64,000 nucleotides of DNA from a virus. Positions 56,337-64,000 of this stretch are shown piece by piece; position 1 is the stretch's first letter; each line of letters begins with the position of its first letter. Where the stretch lies: positions 62,001 to 126,000 of IMG/VR virus record IMGVR_UViG_3300044701_003160; one strand, written 5' to 3'. The position numbers and the translations under genes were made by a program. The notes beneath the pieces are model-generated. The model did no database searches and had not been told where the DNA came from. It saw nothing but the letters and a program-made list of their open reading frames with translations.

Positions 56337-56601
56337 AATCCTTAATTGATTTGTCTAAAACTCTTTCTATTCGATATCTTATGAGTTCATCATCTTGAAT
56401 AATATAATCATTTAATACGTCTATTCCAAGTTTTAGTTGAATGATGTCTACTAAATTAAAAACTTGTTTCTTTTTAACTCCAGGAACCATAGAAATCAAA
56501 TCTATAGAACCTTTAAGTAAAAGGCCCAACTTTACATAGTGAAAAATATCATATCGTTTTCTTCCATATTGAAACTCATACTTGTCCTTCCCAGAAGTCA
56601 T
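56320..56601 (-). CDS. conserved cyanophage protein
   Basis: 93 residues from ATG at 56601; two more ATG codons (56613, 56610) allow up to four extra residues. 'YEFQYGRKRYDIFHYVKLGL', 'VNDYIIQDDELIRYRIERVL'. Basic and helical; role unknown. Overlaps both neighbours. Confidence 0.6.
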   Translation of the reverse strand: MTSGKDKYEFQYGRKRYDIFHYVKLGLLLKGSIDLISMVPGVKKKQVFNLVDIIQLKLGIDVLNDYIIQDDELIRYRIERVLDKSIKDYERNS

Positions 56602-56869
56602 CGATAGCATCATCCAACATCTTATTAGTATCTATATTCTTTTTCGGTTCTCGTAGTTTCTTTGTATCAAAAGTCAAAGTTGGAGTTACAGACCCATCAT
56701 TCTCTACTTTCACCTTTGCCCCAAATGGAGTTCCTTTTGGTTGTATCTCTACAGAATTATGAGAGTTTAATTTAATATCGCCAATATCAGTCTTTACTTT
56801 TAAATATCCTGCCTTTGCGGCAATATCAACAATATCTTCTGGTTCTTCTGGAAGATTATCTATGGACAT
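56576..56869 (-). CDS. conserved cyanophage protein, 97 residues
   Basis: ATG at 56869. 'EEPEDIVDIAAKAGYLKVKT' then a beta pattern 'HNSVEIQPKGTPFGAKVKV' and 'KVENDGSVTPTLTFDTKKL'. The start codon follows directly on the T run of a terminator, so no Shine-Dalgarno is present; how it is translated is odd. Reported as conserved in structure, no name known. Confidence 0.6.
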   Translation of the reverse strand: MSIDNLPEEPEDIVDIAAKAGYLKVKTDIGDIKLNSHNSVEIQPKGTPFGAKVKVENDGSVTPTLTFDTKKLREPKKNIDTNKMLDDAIDDFWEGQV

Positions 56870-56894
56870 AAAAAAGGGGAGTATAGAACTCCCC
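56870..56894 (-). terminator. terminator abutting a start codon
   Basis: Stem GGGGAGT with ACTCCCC, five-base loop, then six T reading leftward; the ATG of the next gene follows without a gap. It is 26 bases beyond the stop of the secreted lysozyme gene. Confidence 0.75.
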
Positions 56895-56919
56895 AATATT
56901 TATTTAATTGTATGTATTC

Positions 56920-57561
56920 TCAAACTTCAGTAAGAACCATTTTATTTGCATAACCATAAGCAAAGTCAGTTCTTGCTCCGTGATGACCCCAACGAATCCA
57001 CTTTCTAGCAAGTCGCATATAATCAGTAATAGACTTACCAGGTGTTTTCATCTGGGTTTCAATCATCTTCCAATCACCTTCGTGCAGCATATAGTCAAGT
57101 TGTGCATCCAGTGAGGAAGGATTAGCACCAATACGAGCAGCATGTCTTCCTAGTCCATAAAAACGAGGAGCATTAGTCCATTGGATAAGACCATACCCCC
57201 CACCACAGTTAGGATAGGAAGTTCTAGCACCACCTTCACAGATATTGGGAGTGAAGGTAGATTCTTGTCGGATATTGCCCATAATGGTTGCTAGGGCGTT
57301 TTTGTCAGTGATTCCTCGTTTCTGTAAGAATTCCAGAGTACGGGACTCATTAGTATTACATCCTTTACAAACTAATCGTTTTACTTTAGGTTTCTCGGGA
57401 ACAACCTCTTTGGTCTCTGTCTCTTGAGTAGGACCTTCAGGAACAATTGCAAATGGTTGTTGTACTGAAGATGTTGCCATACTCGGTGTTGGCAGTGTTG
57501 CCGCTGATGTTGCAACCGCACCTAAAAGAGCTACGGTTACATTTGTTAGGTTTTTAAGCAT
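56920..57561 (-). CDS. secreted lysozyme-like protein
   Basis: 213 residues with a signal-peptide-like start ('VTVALLGAVATSAATLP'), a Pro/Glu-rich linker, then a lysozyme-type domain of the phage-tail-lysozyme kind at about 70-205: 'LATIMGNIRQESTFTPNI' (catalytic Glu) and 'GGGYGLIQWTN'. It is related to the domain in the big tail protein at 3761. Export suggests it acts on the wall at lysis. Two Cys pairs may form disulfides. Confidence 0.8.
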   Translation of the reverse strand: MLKNLTNVTVALLGAVATSAATLPTPSMATSSVQQPFAIVPEGPTQETETKEVVPEKPKVKRLVCKGCNTNESRTLEFLQKRGITDKNALATIMGNIRQESTFTPNICEGGARTSYPNCGGGYGLIQWTNAPRFYGLGRHAARIGANPSSLDAQLDYMLHEGDWKMIETQMKTPGKSITDYMRLARKWIRWGHHGARTDFAYGYANKMVLTEV

Positions 57562-57661
57562 TTAGTTAAATTGAATTCGGCATCCGTATAGAAAGGGGGT
57601 CCACCCTCTTCTCAAAGGGCACTTTCCACGGCTCTAGGTGTCACGATCAAAATCTCATAAC

Positions 57662-57690
57662 AAAAAACCCTGCTCATAACAGGGATTTTT
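57662..57690 (-). terminator. hairpin with T run directly after a promoter
   Basis: CCCTG pairs with CAGGG around a seven-base loop, with six T after it leftward and five T rightward. It lies at the expected start of RNA from the promoter at 57693-57721. It could end RNA from upstream or act in initiation. Confidence 0.6.
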
Positions 57691-57692
57691 AC

Positions 57693-57721
57693 ATTATAAG
57701 TTATTATTTAGAATTTGTCAA
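57693..57721 (-). promoter_or_regulatory. consensus host-type promoter for the lysozyme gene
   Basis: Perfect TTGACA (57716-57721) and perfect TATAAT (57693-57698), spacer exactly 17. Reads leftward; start would be near 57686, giving a leader of about 125 bases. Best match in the window. Confidence 0.85.
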
Positions 57722-57730
57722 GGAATCGGG

Positions 57731-57949
57731 TTACCGAATATCCAGTTCTTCCTCATCAGTCCATCCTTGTTCTTCTAAACAAAGATAATCAAGTTCTTCG
57801 GTTCCATCAGGAATATTAATCCACTCATCAAACTCTGCAGCAAGGGCTTTGGCATTTTTGTGACGATCTGCATCGTGAAGTAATTGAATTTTTTCAATTG
57901 CCCAATCTCTAACTTGTGCTACGGGTTCACTTTCAATCTGAGTTTCCAT
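57731..57949 (-). CDS. conserved small protein, 72 residues
   Basis: ATG at 57949; a longer frame would overlap the GIY-YIG gene over most of its length, so it is not chosen. 'QVRDWAIEKIQLLHDADRHK' helix followed by acidic 'DEWINIPDGTEELDYLCLEE'. Recurrent in cyanophages with the GIY-YIG gene upstream. Function unknown. Confidence 0.6.
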   Translation of the reverse strand: METQIESEPVAQVRDWAIEKIQLLHDADRHKNAKALAAEFDEWINIPDGTEELDYLCLEEQGWTDEEELDIR

Positions 57950-58370
57950 AGTAATCTTTTCTGAAGTATCTGGAGAGGACGTTTGAATTATAGAAGGCTG
58001 GGACTCCGTTGTCAAGAGATTCTGTGAGGACATTATTGAGGAAGAGTTGTCTTGTCTCCTCATAGTTTGTTTTGCCCTTTGTTTTATGTAATGATATGAT
58101 AGTTCGACTAAAATTTTCTCTGCCAATTTTGTCAATGTCTTCTTTAAGTTCCGGACAAGACCCATAATAGTTTTTCCAATCAGATTCAGATTTTACTTTT
58201 CTTTTTTTCCCTTTAGGAGTTCTAAACTGCCAAAAATACTTCCTACCAACATATCTCCTACCATTAAGATTATTCTTGATAAGATAAACAAAACCAAAAT
58301 AATCTTGAATATCACCAGACTCAAAAGGTTTATCATTATAATACCACGGATTAGTATAACTGCAACTCAT
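57933..58370 (-). CDS. GIY-YIG endonuclease (Seg-like)
   Basis: 145 residues. GIY-YIG motif as 'GFVYLIKNNLNGRRYVGRKY', then 'DWKNYYGSCPELKEDI' and 'EETRQLFLNNVL' with the catalytic Glu and Asn (parts). Seg-like homing enzymes of T4 have this pattern. Late promoter TATAAATA is 27 bases upstream. Confidence 0.8.
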   Translation of the reverse strand: MSCSYTNPWYYNDKPFESGDIQDYFGFVYLIKNNLNGRRYVGRKYFWQFRTPKGKKRKVKSESDWKNYYGSCPELKEDIDKIGRENFSRTIISLHKTKGKTNYEETRQLFLNNVLTESLDNGVPAFYNSNVLSRYFRKDYYGNSD

Positions 58371-58396
58371 TCATATAACCCATTACCCTTTGAGGG

Positions 58397-58404
58397 TATT
58401 TATA
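58397..58404 (-). promoter_or_regulatory. late promoter for the GIY-YIG gene
   Basis: Perfect TATAAATA reading leftward, 27 bases before the start; a small ACCCT/AGGGT stem follows. Confidence 0.6.
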
Positions 58405-58406
58405 AG

Positions 58407-58556
58407 TTATTCTTTTGTTCCCAACCATTCCTTACAGTAGTCATAATCACCAAACATAAATTCATCACATTCTGCAGCATCTTTGTATGCATTTAGAATT
58501 GCTTGTTCGCACCATTCATCATAATTGGAATCCTGCGAAAGTATTTTTGGTAACAT
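58407..58556 (-). CDS. 49-residue protein overlapping nrdB
   Basis: ATG at 58556 is inside the nrdB end (38-base overlap, other frame). 'DEWCEQAILNAYKDAAECDE' and 'FMFGDYDYCKEWLG' are rich in Asp, Glu, Tyr and Cys. Acidic small protein, similar ones occur after nrdB in cyanophages to my memory. Function unknown. Confidence 0.55.
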   Translation of the reverse strand: MLPKILSQDSNYDEWCEQAILNAYKDAAECDEFMFGDYDYCKEWLGTKE

Positions 58557-59697
58557 CTTGTTTAATGCCTCCAACTACATAACTCTCAACTTCCGTTTCT
58601 TGTGGGGCTACCTGAAGTCCTTTAGAAGAAATCCAGTGCTGAGTCCAGGGAAGTGGATTATTGTTTGCCGAAATATCATACTGAGGTTTAAGACCAATTG
58701 CTTTTAGTCTGCGATTTGCAATCCATTCAACATACTGCTGAAGAAGTTTATCATTAAGTCCAATCATACTACCATCTTTGAACAGGTAATCTGCCCAACG
58801 CTTTTCTTCATTTACAGCACGATCAAACATTTTATATGTCCACTCTTCTTCTTCCTTCATAATTTTTTGCATTTCAGGATCATCACCATCCCTCCACTTA
58901 TTCAGAATGTTCTGAGTAAGTGCTAAGTGTTGATTTTCGTCTCTTGCGATGAGACTAATGATTTTAGCTGATCCTTCCATAAGCTTAAGTTCACCAAAGG
59001 CGAAACTGCAAGCAAAACTAACGTAGAAGCGAATACCTTCAAGAATATTAACGTTTGCGATTGCTCTGTAGAGTTTTCGTTTGACATCGTTGAGATTTTC
59101 CTTTGCGTTTGTGACTCCTTCAAGTCTGTACATCCAATCATTAGAAGTACCATAATTTTGTGCTGAATTAATGAAGTCATCATAAGACTCTGTAACGCTC
59201 TTAGCACGTTCCAGAATACGCTCATCGTGAATGATAGTATCAAACACCTCAGAAGGATCTGAGTAAATGTTTTTAATGATATAGGTATAAGAACGGGAAT
59301 GAATCATCTCCATAAATCCCCATACTTCCATACACGCTTCCAGTTCTGGAAGAGAGCAATAAGGAATAAATGCCATTCCAGGGCCGCGACCCTGAATGGA
59401 ATCTAGCATAATTTGGTATTTTAAATTAGAAGTATAAATGTGCTTTTGTTCGGGACGAAGAGTTTGATAATCTCCACGATCTTTTTGAAGAGACACTTCT
59501 TCAGGTCTCCAAAAATAACCTAATTGTTGAGTTGTGAGTTTATCAAAAACTGGGTATTTGTACGAATCATATCTTTGAATTCCAAGAGGTTTTCCAAAAA
59601 ACATTGGTTGTTTTTTAGTATCAACTTTTTCTGTATTAAATACTGTCATTCCTTTGATTTGTGTTTGATCTTCGGTTGAAGAAACCTTAAACTGCAT
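58519..59697 (-). CDS. nrdB: ribonucleotide reductase small subunit
   Basis: 392 residues, near T4 NrdB (388). Di-iron ligands are seen in 'LPELEACMEVWGFMEMIHSRSY' (E, E, H), 'EGIRFYVSFACSF' and 'IARDENQHLALTQN' (E, H), with the radical Tyr in the 'YTYIIKNIYSD' region nearby (parts). Makes the tyrosyl radical for NrdA, encoded just upstream. Class Ia. Confidence 0.93.
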   Translation of the reverse strand: MQFKVSSTEDQTQIKGMTVFNTEKVDTKKQPMFFGKPLGIQRYDSYKYPVFDKLTTQQLGYFWRPEEVSLQKDRGDYQTLRPEQKHIYTSNLKYQIMLDSIQGRGPGMAFIPYCSLPELEACMEVWGFMEMIHSRSYTYIIKNIYSDPSEVFDTIIHDERILERAKSVTESYDDFINSAQNYGTSNDWMYRLEGVTNAKENLNDVKRKLYRAIANVNILEGIRFYVSFACSFAFGELKLMEGSAKIISLIARDENQHLALTQNILNKWRDGDDPEMQKIMKEEEEWTYKMFDRAVNEEKRWADYLFKDGSMIGLNDKLLQQYVEWIANRRLKAIGLKPQYDISANNNPLPWTQHWISSKGLQVAPQETEVESYVVGGIKQDVTKNTFAGFQL

Positions 59698-59747
59698 ACT
59701 CGCCTCTCTTCACTAGATTATTTAACATTAAAATTATTTGGGATTTC

Positions 59748-62048
59748 TCAGATGGAACAACTGTCACAAGAACCTTCATCAGCACCAGAAAGTTCGCCAA
59801 GAAGCGATTGAAGATCTTGTTTTGGTTCTTCTACTACCTCATCAGTTTTAATATCATAAGTGTTTTGGTAGTAGGAAGTTTTCCAACCATACTTATATGT
59901 GGTAAGAAAATCTTGCGCCATTACGCTAACAGGAACTTCATTATCGGCATAATTCTCTGGGTTATACGACCAGTTTCCAGAAATCGCTTGATCGAAGAAT
60001 TTTTGCATAACAGCAACAATATTGATATAACCACGATTGCTAGGCATATCCCAAAGCAACGTATAGTTGTTCTTAAGAGTATGATACTGGGGTACAATTT
60101 GCTTAAGAGGACCTTTCTTCGACTTTTTAATGGACAAGTACCCACGAGGAGGTTCGATTCCATTGGTTGCATTTGACACAACGGAACTGCTCTCCGAAGG
60201 CATCTGTGCGGACAGTGTTGAGTGCCTGAGACCGTGAGCCAAGATGGATGTTCTAAGTGATTCCCAATCATGCTGTAATTGTACCGAAGAGATTTCGTCT
60301 ACGTCTTTTTTATATGTGTCAATAGGAAGAATGCCATCAGCATACTTGGTGCGACCAAAGTATTCACAATGTCCCTTTTCCTTTGCAAGTTGATTAGATG
60401 CTTTCAAAAGATAATACTGAAATGCTTCAGAAAGTCCATGAACTGCATCCCACGCATCTTGAGAATCATAATTGAATCCAAGTTTGGCAAGGTAATGAGC
60501 AAGACCAATAAATCCCACTCCAAGGGATCTACGTGCCTTTGTAGCGACCTCTGCTGCAAGCACAGGATACTTCTGATAGTCAATCAGTTCTTCAAGGCCA
60601 CGAACTGAAAGATCGCAAAGTTCTTCAAGTTCTTCATCAGATTTTACTTTACCAACATTAATTGCAGAGAGAATACACAGAGCAATCTCACCAGTCGTAT
60701 CATCAATATGTTGAAGTGGATAAGTTGGAAGAGTAATTTCTTGGCAAAGATTACTCATTTCAACCTTATCCTTAAACGAACTATGAGAATTGCAGTGGTC
60801 AATATTCATGATATAGATACGACCCGTTTCAGCACGTTCTTTGAGGAGATTAAGAATAAGTTCTTGCGCCTTGATAGTTTTCTTCGAAATGGACGAATTG
60901 TTCTCATATTCAACGTATAGATCGTCAAACTTGTCTGTTCCGAAAGAATCATAAAGTCCAGGTACATCGTGCGGAGAGAACAGAGTGATCTCGCCGTCCT
61001 GAATAAATCTTTCGTAGAAGAGTTTACTGATTTGAATGCTATAGTCAAGTTTTCTAACACGATTGTCTTCCGTTCCTTTATTATTTTTGAGTACAAGAAT
61101 GTCCTCTATTTCTTGGTGCCAGATAGGAAAGTGAACTGTAGCAGAACCACCTCTGATGCCGTTCTGAGTGCAGCATCGGACAGTTGCCTCAAACTTCTTA
61201 AGGAAGGGGACAACGCCTGTGTGTTGTACCTCTCCACCTCTGATTTTAGAGTTGATACCACGAATTCTGCCTGCATTGATGCCGATTCCAGCCCTCTGTG
61301 CAACATACCTGCCAATAGCCATATCACTGCTAAAGATACTATCGAGGGTGTCATCAACATCAACGAGAACACAAGATGCAAATTGACGAAGTGGGGTTCT
61401 AACACCTGCCATGATGGGTGTTGGAATGTTGATTTTGTGCTTGCTGATTGCGTCATAGTACCTCTTAACATATGACATACGGGTTTCCTTTGGATACTCT
61501 GCAAAGATAGTCAGAGCAATCATCATATACATGAACTGGGGAGTTTCATATACTCCACCACCACTCCTATCCTGAACCAGATATTTATCAACTACTTGAC
61601 GAAGACCTGCGTAAGTGAAGAGATAGTCACGATCATGATCTATAAAACTATTTGCTTTGTCAATTTCTTCCTTTGAATACTTATTGAAAATATCATTATC
61701 ATAAACTTCTTGATTTACACACACATAAATGTGTTGCTCAAGATGTGGAAGTTCCTTCATTTTTCCATAAAGTTGCTTACGAACTGCAAAAAGAAGCAGC
61801 CTGGCAGCAACAAATTGATAATTAGGGTGCTCCAAATCAATTAGGTCACTTGCACTACGGATTAGAATTTCTTGAATCTCTTGTGTAGAAATTCCATTAT
61901 AAAACTGAATACCAGAGGTCATCTCAACTTGACTTGCAGAGACGCCTGCAAGACCCCTACACGCCTCTTCAACCATTACGTGCATCTTATCAAGGTCAAG
62001 AGACTCAATTGATCCATTTCTCTTGACTACTTTGGTTCCGTTACTCAT
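59748..62048 (-). CDS. nrdA: ribonucleotide reductase large subunit
   Basis: 766 residues, near T4 NrdA (754). N-terminal 'VKRNGSIESLDLDKMHVMVEE', catalytic 'QFASCVLVDVDDTLDSI', loop 'GIGINAGRIRG', 'NLCQEITLPT' (catalytic N, C, E), and a C-terminal 'GSCDSCSI' Cys pair for reduction. It converts NDPs to dNDPs, with glutaredoxin as likely electron donor. Starts by ATGA overlap after primase. Confidence 0.95.
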   Translation of the reverse strand: MSNGTKVVKRNGSIESLDLDKMHVMVEEACRGLAGVSASQVEMTSGIQFYNGISTQEIQEILIRSASDLIDLEHPNYQFVAARLLLFAVRKQLYGKMKELPHLEQHIYVCVNQEVYDNDIFNKYSKEEIDKANSFIDHDRDYLFTYAGLRQVVDKYLVQDRSGGGVYETPQFMYMMIALTIFAEYPKETRMSYVKRYYDAISKHKINIPTPIMAGVRTPLRQFASCVLVDVDDTLDSIFSSDMAIGRYVAQRAGIGINAGRIRGINSKIRGGEVQHTGVVPFLKKFEATVRCCTQNGIRGGSATVHFPIWHQEIEDILVLKNNKGTEDNRVRKLDYSIQISKLFYERFIQDGEITLFSPHDVPGLYDSFGTDKFDDLYVEYENNSSISKKTIKAQELILNLLKERAETGRIYIMNIDHCNSHSSFKDKVEMSNLCQEITLPTYPLQHIDDTTGEIALCILSAINVGKVKSDEELEELCDLSVRGLEELIDYQKYPVLAAEVATKARRSLGVGFIGLAHYLAKLGFNYDSQDAWDAVHGLSEAFQYYLLKASNQLAKEKGHCEYFGRTKYADGILPIDTYKKDVDEISSVQLQHDWESLRTSILAHGLRHSTLSAQMPSESSSVVSNATNGIEPPRGYLSIKKSKKGPLKQIVPQYHTLKNNYTLLWDMPSNRGYINIVAVMQKFFDQAISGNWSYNPENYADNEVPVSVMAQDFLTTYKYGWKTSYYQNTYDIKTDEVVEEPKQDLQSLLGELSGADEGSCDSCSI

Positions 62049-63013
62049 ATTTTTTTCCAGGTGGTAAATTTAAGTTTTGCTTCTAATCCAGAATAAGTAT
62101 TTAATTCTATCACAGACTGAACGTCTAGTCCAGATAATATCATCTCATTAATATCCTTTTCTTTTATTGCTGAAGGCCAGATAACGACCTTTTCTCCCCT
62201 ATCAATAACTCTGGAGATTCTTGAGTGGATTTCTGCATTACGTGGTTCGTTATCGTATATCCAAACAGGATCGCTAATGCCCCACTTAGCAACATCACCA
62301 TCTGCACCACATAAAGCAATTGAATTGGAGATAAATGTAGAGTCAAAGGGACCTTCTGTGATGTACACAGTTTGACCTTTTTTGACTTCATCAAGACCAT
62401 AGATTTTTGGGGCATCGTCATCAAGCATCACAGTAATATATTTAATCTTGTTTGGACCAAGTGCTCTTCCTTGAAATCCGACTAGAGTATTTTGATAGAA
62501 CAAAGGAATAATAATCCTTGGTTCATCTCTTTCCGTACTGTCGAATGTTTTTTTGAGAGAGTTGGTCCACTCCTTAAATTTATTGGCGTAATAGAATTTA
62601 TAAGGATTTAAATTTCTATTTTCCAAATATTCTTTTGCATCAAGATTTTCTGATGCTTTTGGTAAATTTAATTTTGGTTTAAATTTTGGAGATTCAAATT
62701 TAAATACTGGTTCCCCTACAGCAAAATTCCTTCCAGTATTTCCTTCTTTAAATTTCTCAAAAGTATATTGTTTATGAATCGTAGTATCTATTTGCTTGAG
62801 AAAATTATTGAAGGATATATTAATTCCACAATTATGGCACTTAAAATTTGTATTGTTTTTGACTTGATACAAATATCCCCTTGCCTTATTTTTATTACTT
62901 TGAGAGTCGCCACAAATTGGACAGCGAAAATTATAAAGATTATTCTTTACCTTCTTAAACTTCTTAAAGCGAGAAGATATCAAATTGATGTACTTTACAT
63001 CAACAAAGTCCAT
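62045..63013 (-). CDS. gp61: DNA primase gp61-like
   Basis: 322 residues from ATG at 63013. Zinc motif 'FRCPICGDSQ' with 'FKCHNCGINI' at the start, Toprim motif 'VYITEGPFDSTF' with 'WIYDNEPRNAE' later, as in T4 gp61 (342). Makes RNA primers with the gp41 helicase. Promoter with TTGACA is 25 bases upstream. Confidence 0.9.
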   Translation of the reverse strand: MDFVDVKYINLISSRFKKFKKVKNNLYNFRCPICGDSQSNKNKARGYLYQVKNNTNFKCHNCGINISFNNFLKQIDTTIHKQYTFEKFKEGNTGRNFAVGEPVFKFESPKFKPKLNLPKASENLDAKEYLENRNLNPYKFYYANKFKEWTNSLKKTFDSTERDEPRIIIPLFYQNTLVGFQGRALGPNKIKYITVMLDDDAPKIYGLDEVKKGQTVYITEGPFDSTFISNSIALCGADGDVAKWGISDPVWIYDNEPRNAEIHSRISRVIDRGEKVVIWPSAIKEKDINEMILSGLDVQSVIELNTYSGLEAKLKFTTWKKI

Positions 63014-63037
63014 AAACAAACATTAATCTGTTGATCT

Positions 63038-63065
63038 ATTCTACCAGACTACCGCGTTTTGTCAA
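63038..63065 (-). promoter_or_regulatory. promoter for primase-nrdA-nrdB
   Basis: TTGACA (63060-63065) and TAGAAT (63038-63043), spacer 16, reading leftward. The start would lie about 18 bases before the primase ATG. Confidence 0.7.
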
Positions 63066-63178
63066 GACAGAGGGACGTTATTATTCCAGTCCACTTGATG
63101 ACAGAATTTGTTGTTTTTTGTAGTGAGTAAAGCGTAATCTTTTTTTGAGTTTTCATTGGCATAAAAGCCAACACTCAA

Positions 63179-63592
63179 TTATTTAGTTTTTTCTACTTGT
63201 ACTTCTGATACGTCCGGAGTTAAGAAATCAACAACAATATGAGATTGTGAAAATGCAAAACTACATACTGCAAAAATACCAACTACAATCCAACGAAATT
63301 TAACAAATTCTTCTAATTTATTCTCTATTTTTTCTATTCTTTCTGATACTACTTCGTGCTGATCTTTATTCTCAAGTCTCAGTTCTTCAATTACCCTACT
63401 AATATAATCGTCAGATTTATGACACTGTTCAATTCTTTCTTCGTGAACTGCAAGCATTTTACTAATATTCTGATTTGTTTTCCCCATTAACTGTATTGCT
63501 TCGTCAATCTTCCTCATCATAATTTCATATGCAGAAAGTCTTTCTTCCAACACAGCAATTTTAGTATCTGCGGATGCATTTGGATTAAACAT
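63179..63592 (-). CDS. coiled-coil membrane protein (XhlA-like plan)
   Basis: 137 residues: long coiled coil at about 8-95 and one membrane helix near the C-terminus ('FRWIVVGIFAVCSFAFS'), then a short tail. The plan is like XhlA-type hemolysin proteins and some tail-lysis accessory proteins, but identity is not shown. A hairpin with TTGGC/GCCAA lies just after its stop. Confidence 0.6.
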   Translation of the reverse strand: MFNPNASADTKIAVLEERLSAYEIMMRKIDEAIQLMGKTNQNISKMLAVHEERIEQCHKSDDYISRVIEELRLENKDQHEVVSERIEKIENKLEEFVKFRWIVVGIFAVCSFAFSQSHIVVDFLTPDVSEVQVEKTK

Positions 63593-63660
63593 TTTGGTTA
63601 TAGTTATTGATTTTTTACTACTATTAAACTAATCAATAACCCAAGTAGTATTGGAATTAT

Positions 63661-63888
63661 TTATTTATCTATTGATTTCACCCATTTCCTATAAGGGGGT
63701 GAAAGTCTTCTAAAATCTACCGTTCCATCCTTCTTCTTCTTTCCCAACAAAGGATCAAACCCTGCGGTAGGCCCTTTAGGGTCAGAGGCACCAGTAAATC
63801 CACCAGTACCTACAACCATTCCCTCTTCTTTCAGATTTCTATAATTACGAAATGCCTCAATAATTTTATCAATCTTCTTCTTTTCCAT
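63661..63888 (-). CDS. conserved small cyanophage protein, 75 residues
   Basis: 'KIDKIIEAFRNYRNLKEEGM' helix, Gly/Thr/Pro-rich middle 'GTGGFTGASDPKGPTAGFDP', basic end 'GTVDFRRLSPPYRKWVKS'. Known to me as recurrent and short; role unknown. Overlaps the gene upstream by 20 bases. Confidence 0.62.
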   Translation of the reverse strand: MEKKKIDKIIEAFRNYRNLKEEGMVVGTGGFTGASDPKGPTAGFDPLLGKKKKDGTVDFRRLSPPYRKWVKSIDK

Positions 63889-63997
63889 TGTAGATTTTGT
63901 ATAGTTCTTCTAGACAATAAAGATCAACTTGTATATTGTGAATACCAGATTTTGGATACTCAGGAAGTCTGTTGAGAAAAATAACAAAACTTTTCAT
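63869..63997 (-). CDS. small protein near the right edge, possibly partial
   Basis: From ATG at 63997, 42 residues ('SFVIFLNRLPEYPKSG', 'LYCLEELYKIYNG'); the frame stays open to the edge at 64000, so the real start may be outside. Overlaps the next gene by 20 bases, as others in this operon do. Function unknown. Confidence 0.5.
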   Translation of the reverse strand: MKSFVIFLNRLPEYPKSGIHNIQVDLYCLEELYKIYNGKEED

Positions 63998-64000
63998 AGA

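Noticed and set aside
57731-58165. 144-codon version of the gene after GIY-YIG
   Set aside because: The first half is a second frame within the GIY-YIG gene; an ATG at 57949 gives a normal small overlap.
63049-63162. 37-codon frame upstream of primase
   Set aside because: It covers the TTGACA/TAGAAT promoter and has no ribosome-binding site.
1-64000. Integrase, transposase or attachment sites
   Set aside because: None seen; mobile functions are limited to homing endonucleases and group I introns, as expected of a lytic phage.

Overview
This window is about 64 kb of an AT-rich, gene-dense T4-like cyanophage genome, a myovirus of marine Synechococcus or Prochlorococcus. The evidence is the joint presence of T4 core genes (gp4, gp5, gp26, gp27-like, gp32, gp33, gp48, gp53, gp54-like, gp59, gp61, nrdA, nrdB), photosystem II genes psbA and psbD, high-light-inducible proteins, phoH, pstS, thyX, speD, glutaredoxin and a run of tRNA genes. 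Most genes lie on the minus strand in tightly overlapping operons (ATGA, TAATG and TGATG junctions). No bacterial host genes flank it.

Layout. 1-11.1 kb (minus): baseplate hub and tail genes, with two very large tail proteins that carry cell-wall-hydrolase domains. 11.1-14.5 kb (plus): head completion gp4, gp48 and gp53. 14.5-22.9 kb (minus): DNA replication and late transcription (gp32, a DUF1825-like protein, gp59, gp33, a PD-(D/E)XK nuclease), phoH, thyX, speD, glutaredoxin, an HNH enzyme and many small proteins. 23-25 kb: a repeat-rich low-complexity protein. 25-29 kb: psbD and psbA with two homing endonucleases; psbA is split into three exons by two short group I introns. 29-33.8 kb: structural or fibre-like proteins, a short plus-strand operon with a nuclease, and two lysis-type enzymes. 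33.9-37.8 kb: peroxiredoxin, two Hli proteins, PstS and an SLH-domain porin. 37.8-50.6 kb: a glycan cluster of about 14 genes (glycosyltransferases of GT4, GT6, GT11 and GT25 type, RmlB, RmlC, a GDP-mannose-epimerase-like protein, other SDRs, a methyltransferase and a nucleotidyltransferase). 50.8-55.9 kb: tRNA cluster (ten convincing tRNAs and one decayed one) interleaved with HNH endonucleases, Dps-like and histone-like proteins. 55.9-64 kb: secreted lysozyme, GIY-YIG endonuclease, nrdB, nrdA and primase.

How it works together. The photosynthesis genes, Hli proteins and peroxiredoxin would keep host energy supply running; PstS with a porin and a Pho-box-like promoter would help phosphate uptake; NrdA/B, ThyX and glutaredoxin feed nucleotide synthesis for gp61, gp59 and gp32. 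Transcription signals are unusually readable. There are many host-type promoters with exactly 17-base spacers, and T4-type late promoters stand before most homing endonuclease genes. At five places an intrinsic terminator holds the next promoter's -35 box in or beside its hairpin loop and uses the U-tract as spacer. These composite elements and the doubly interrupted psbA are the most interesting features of the window.
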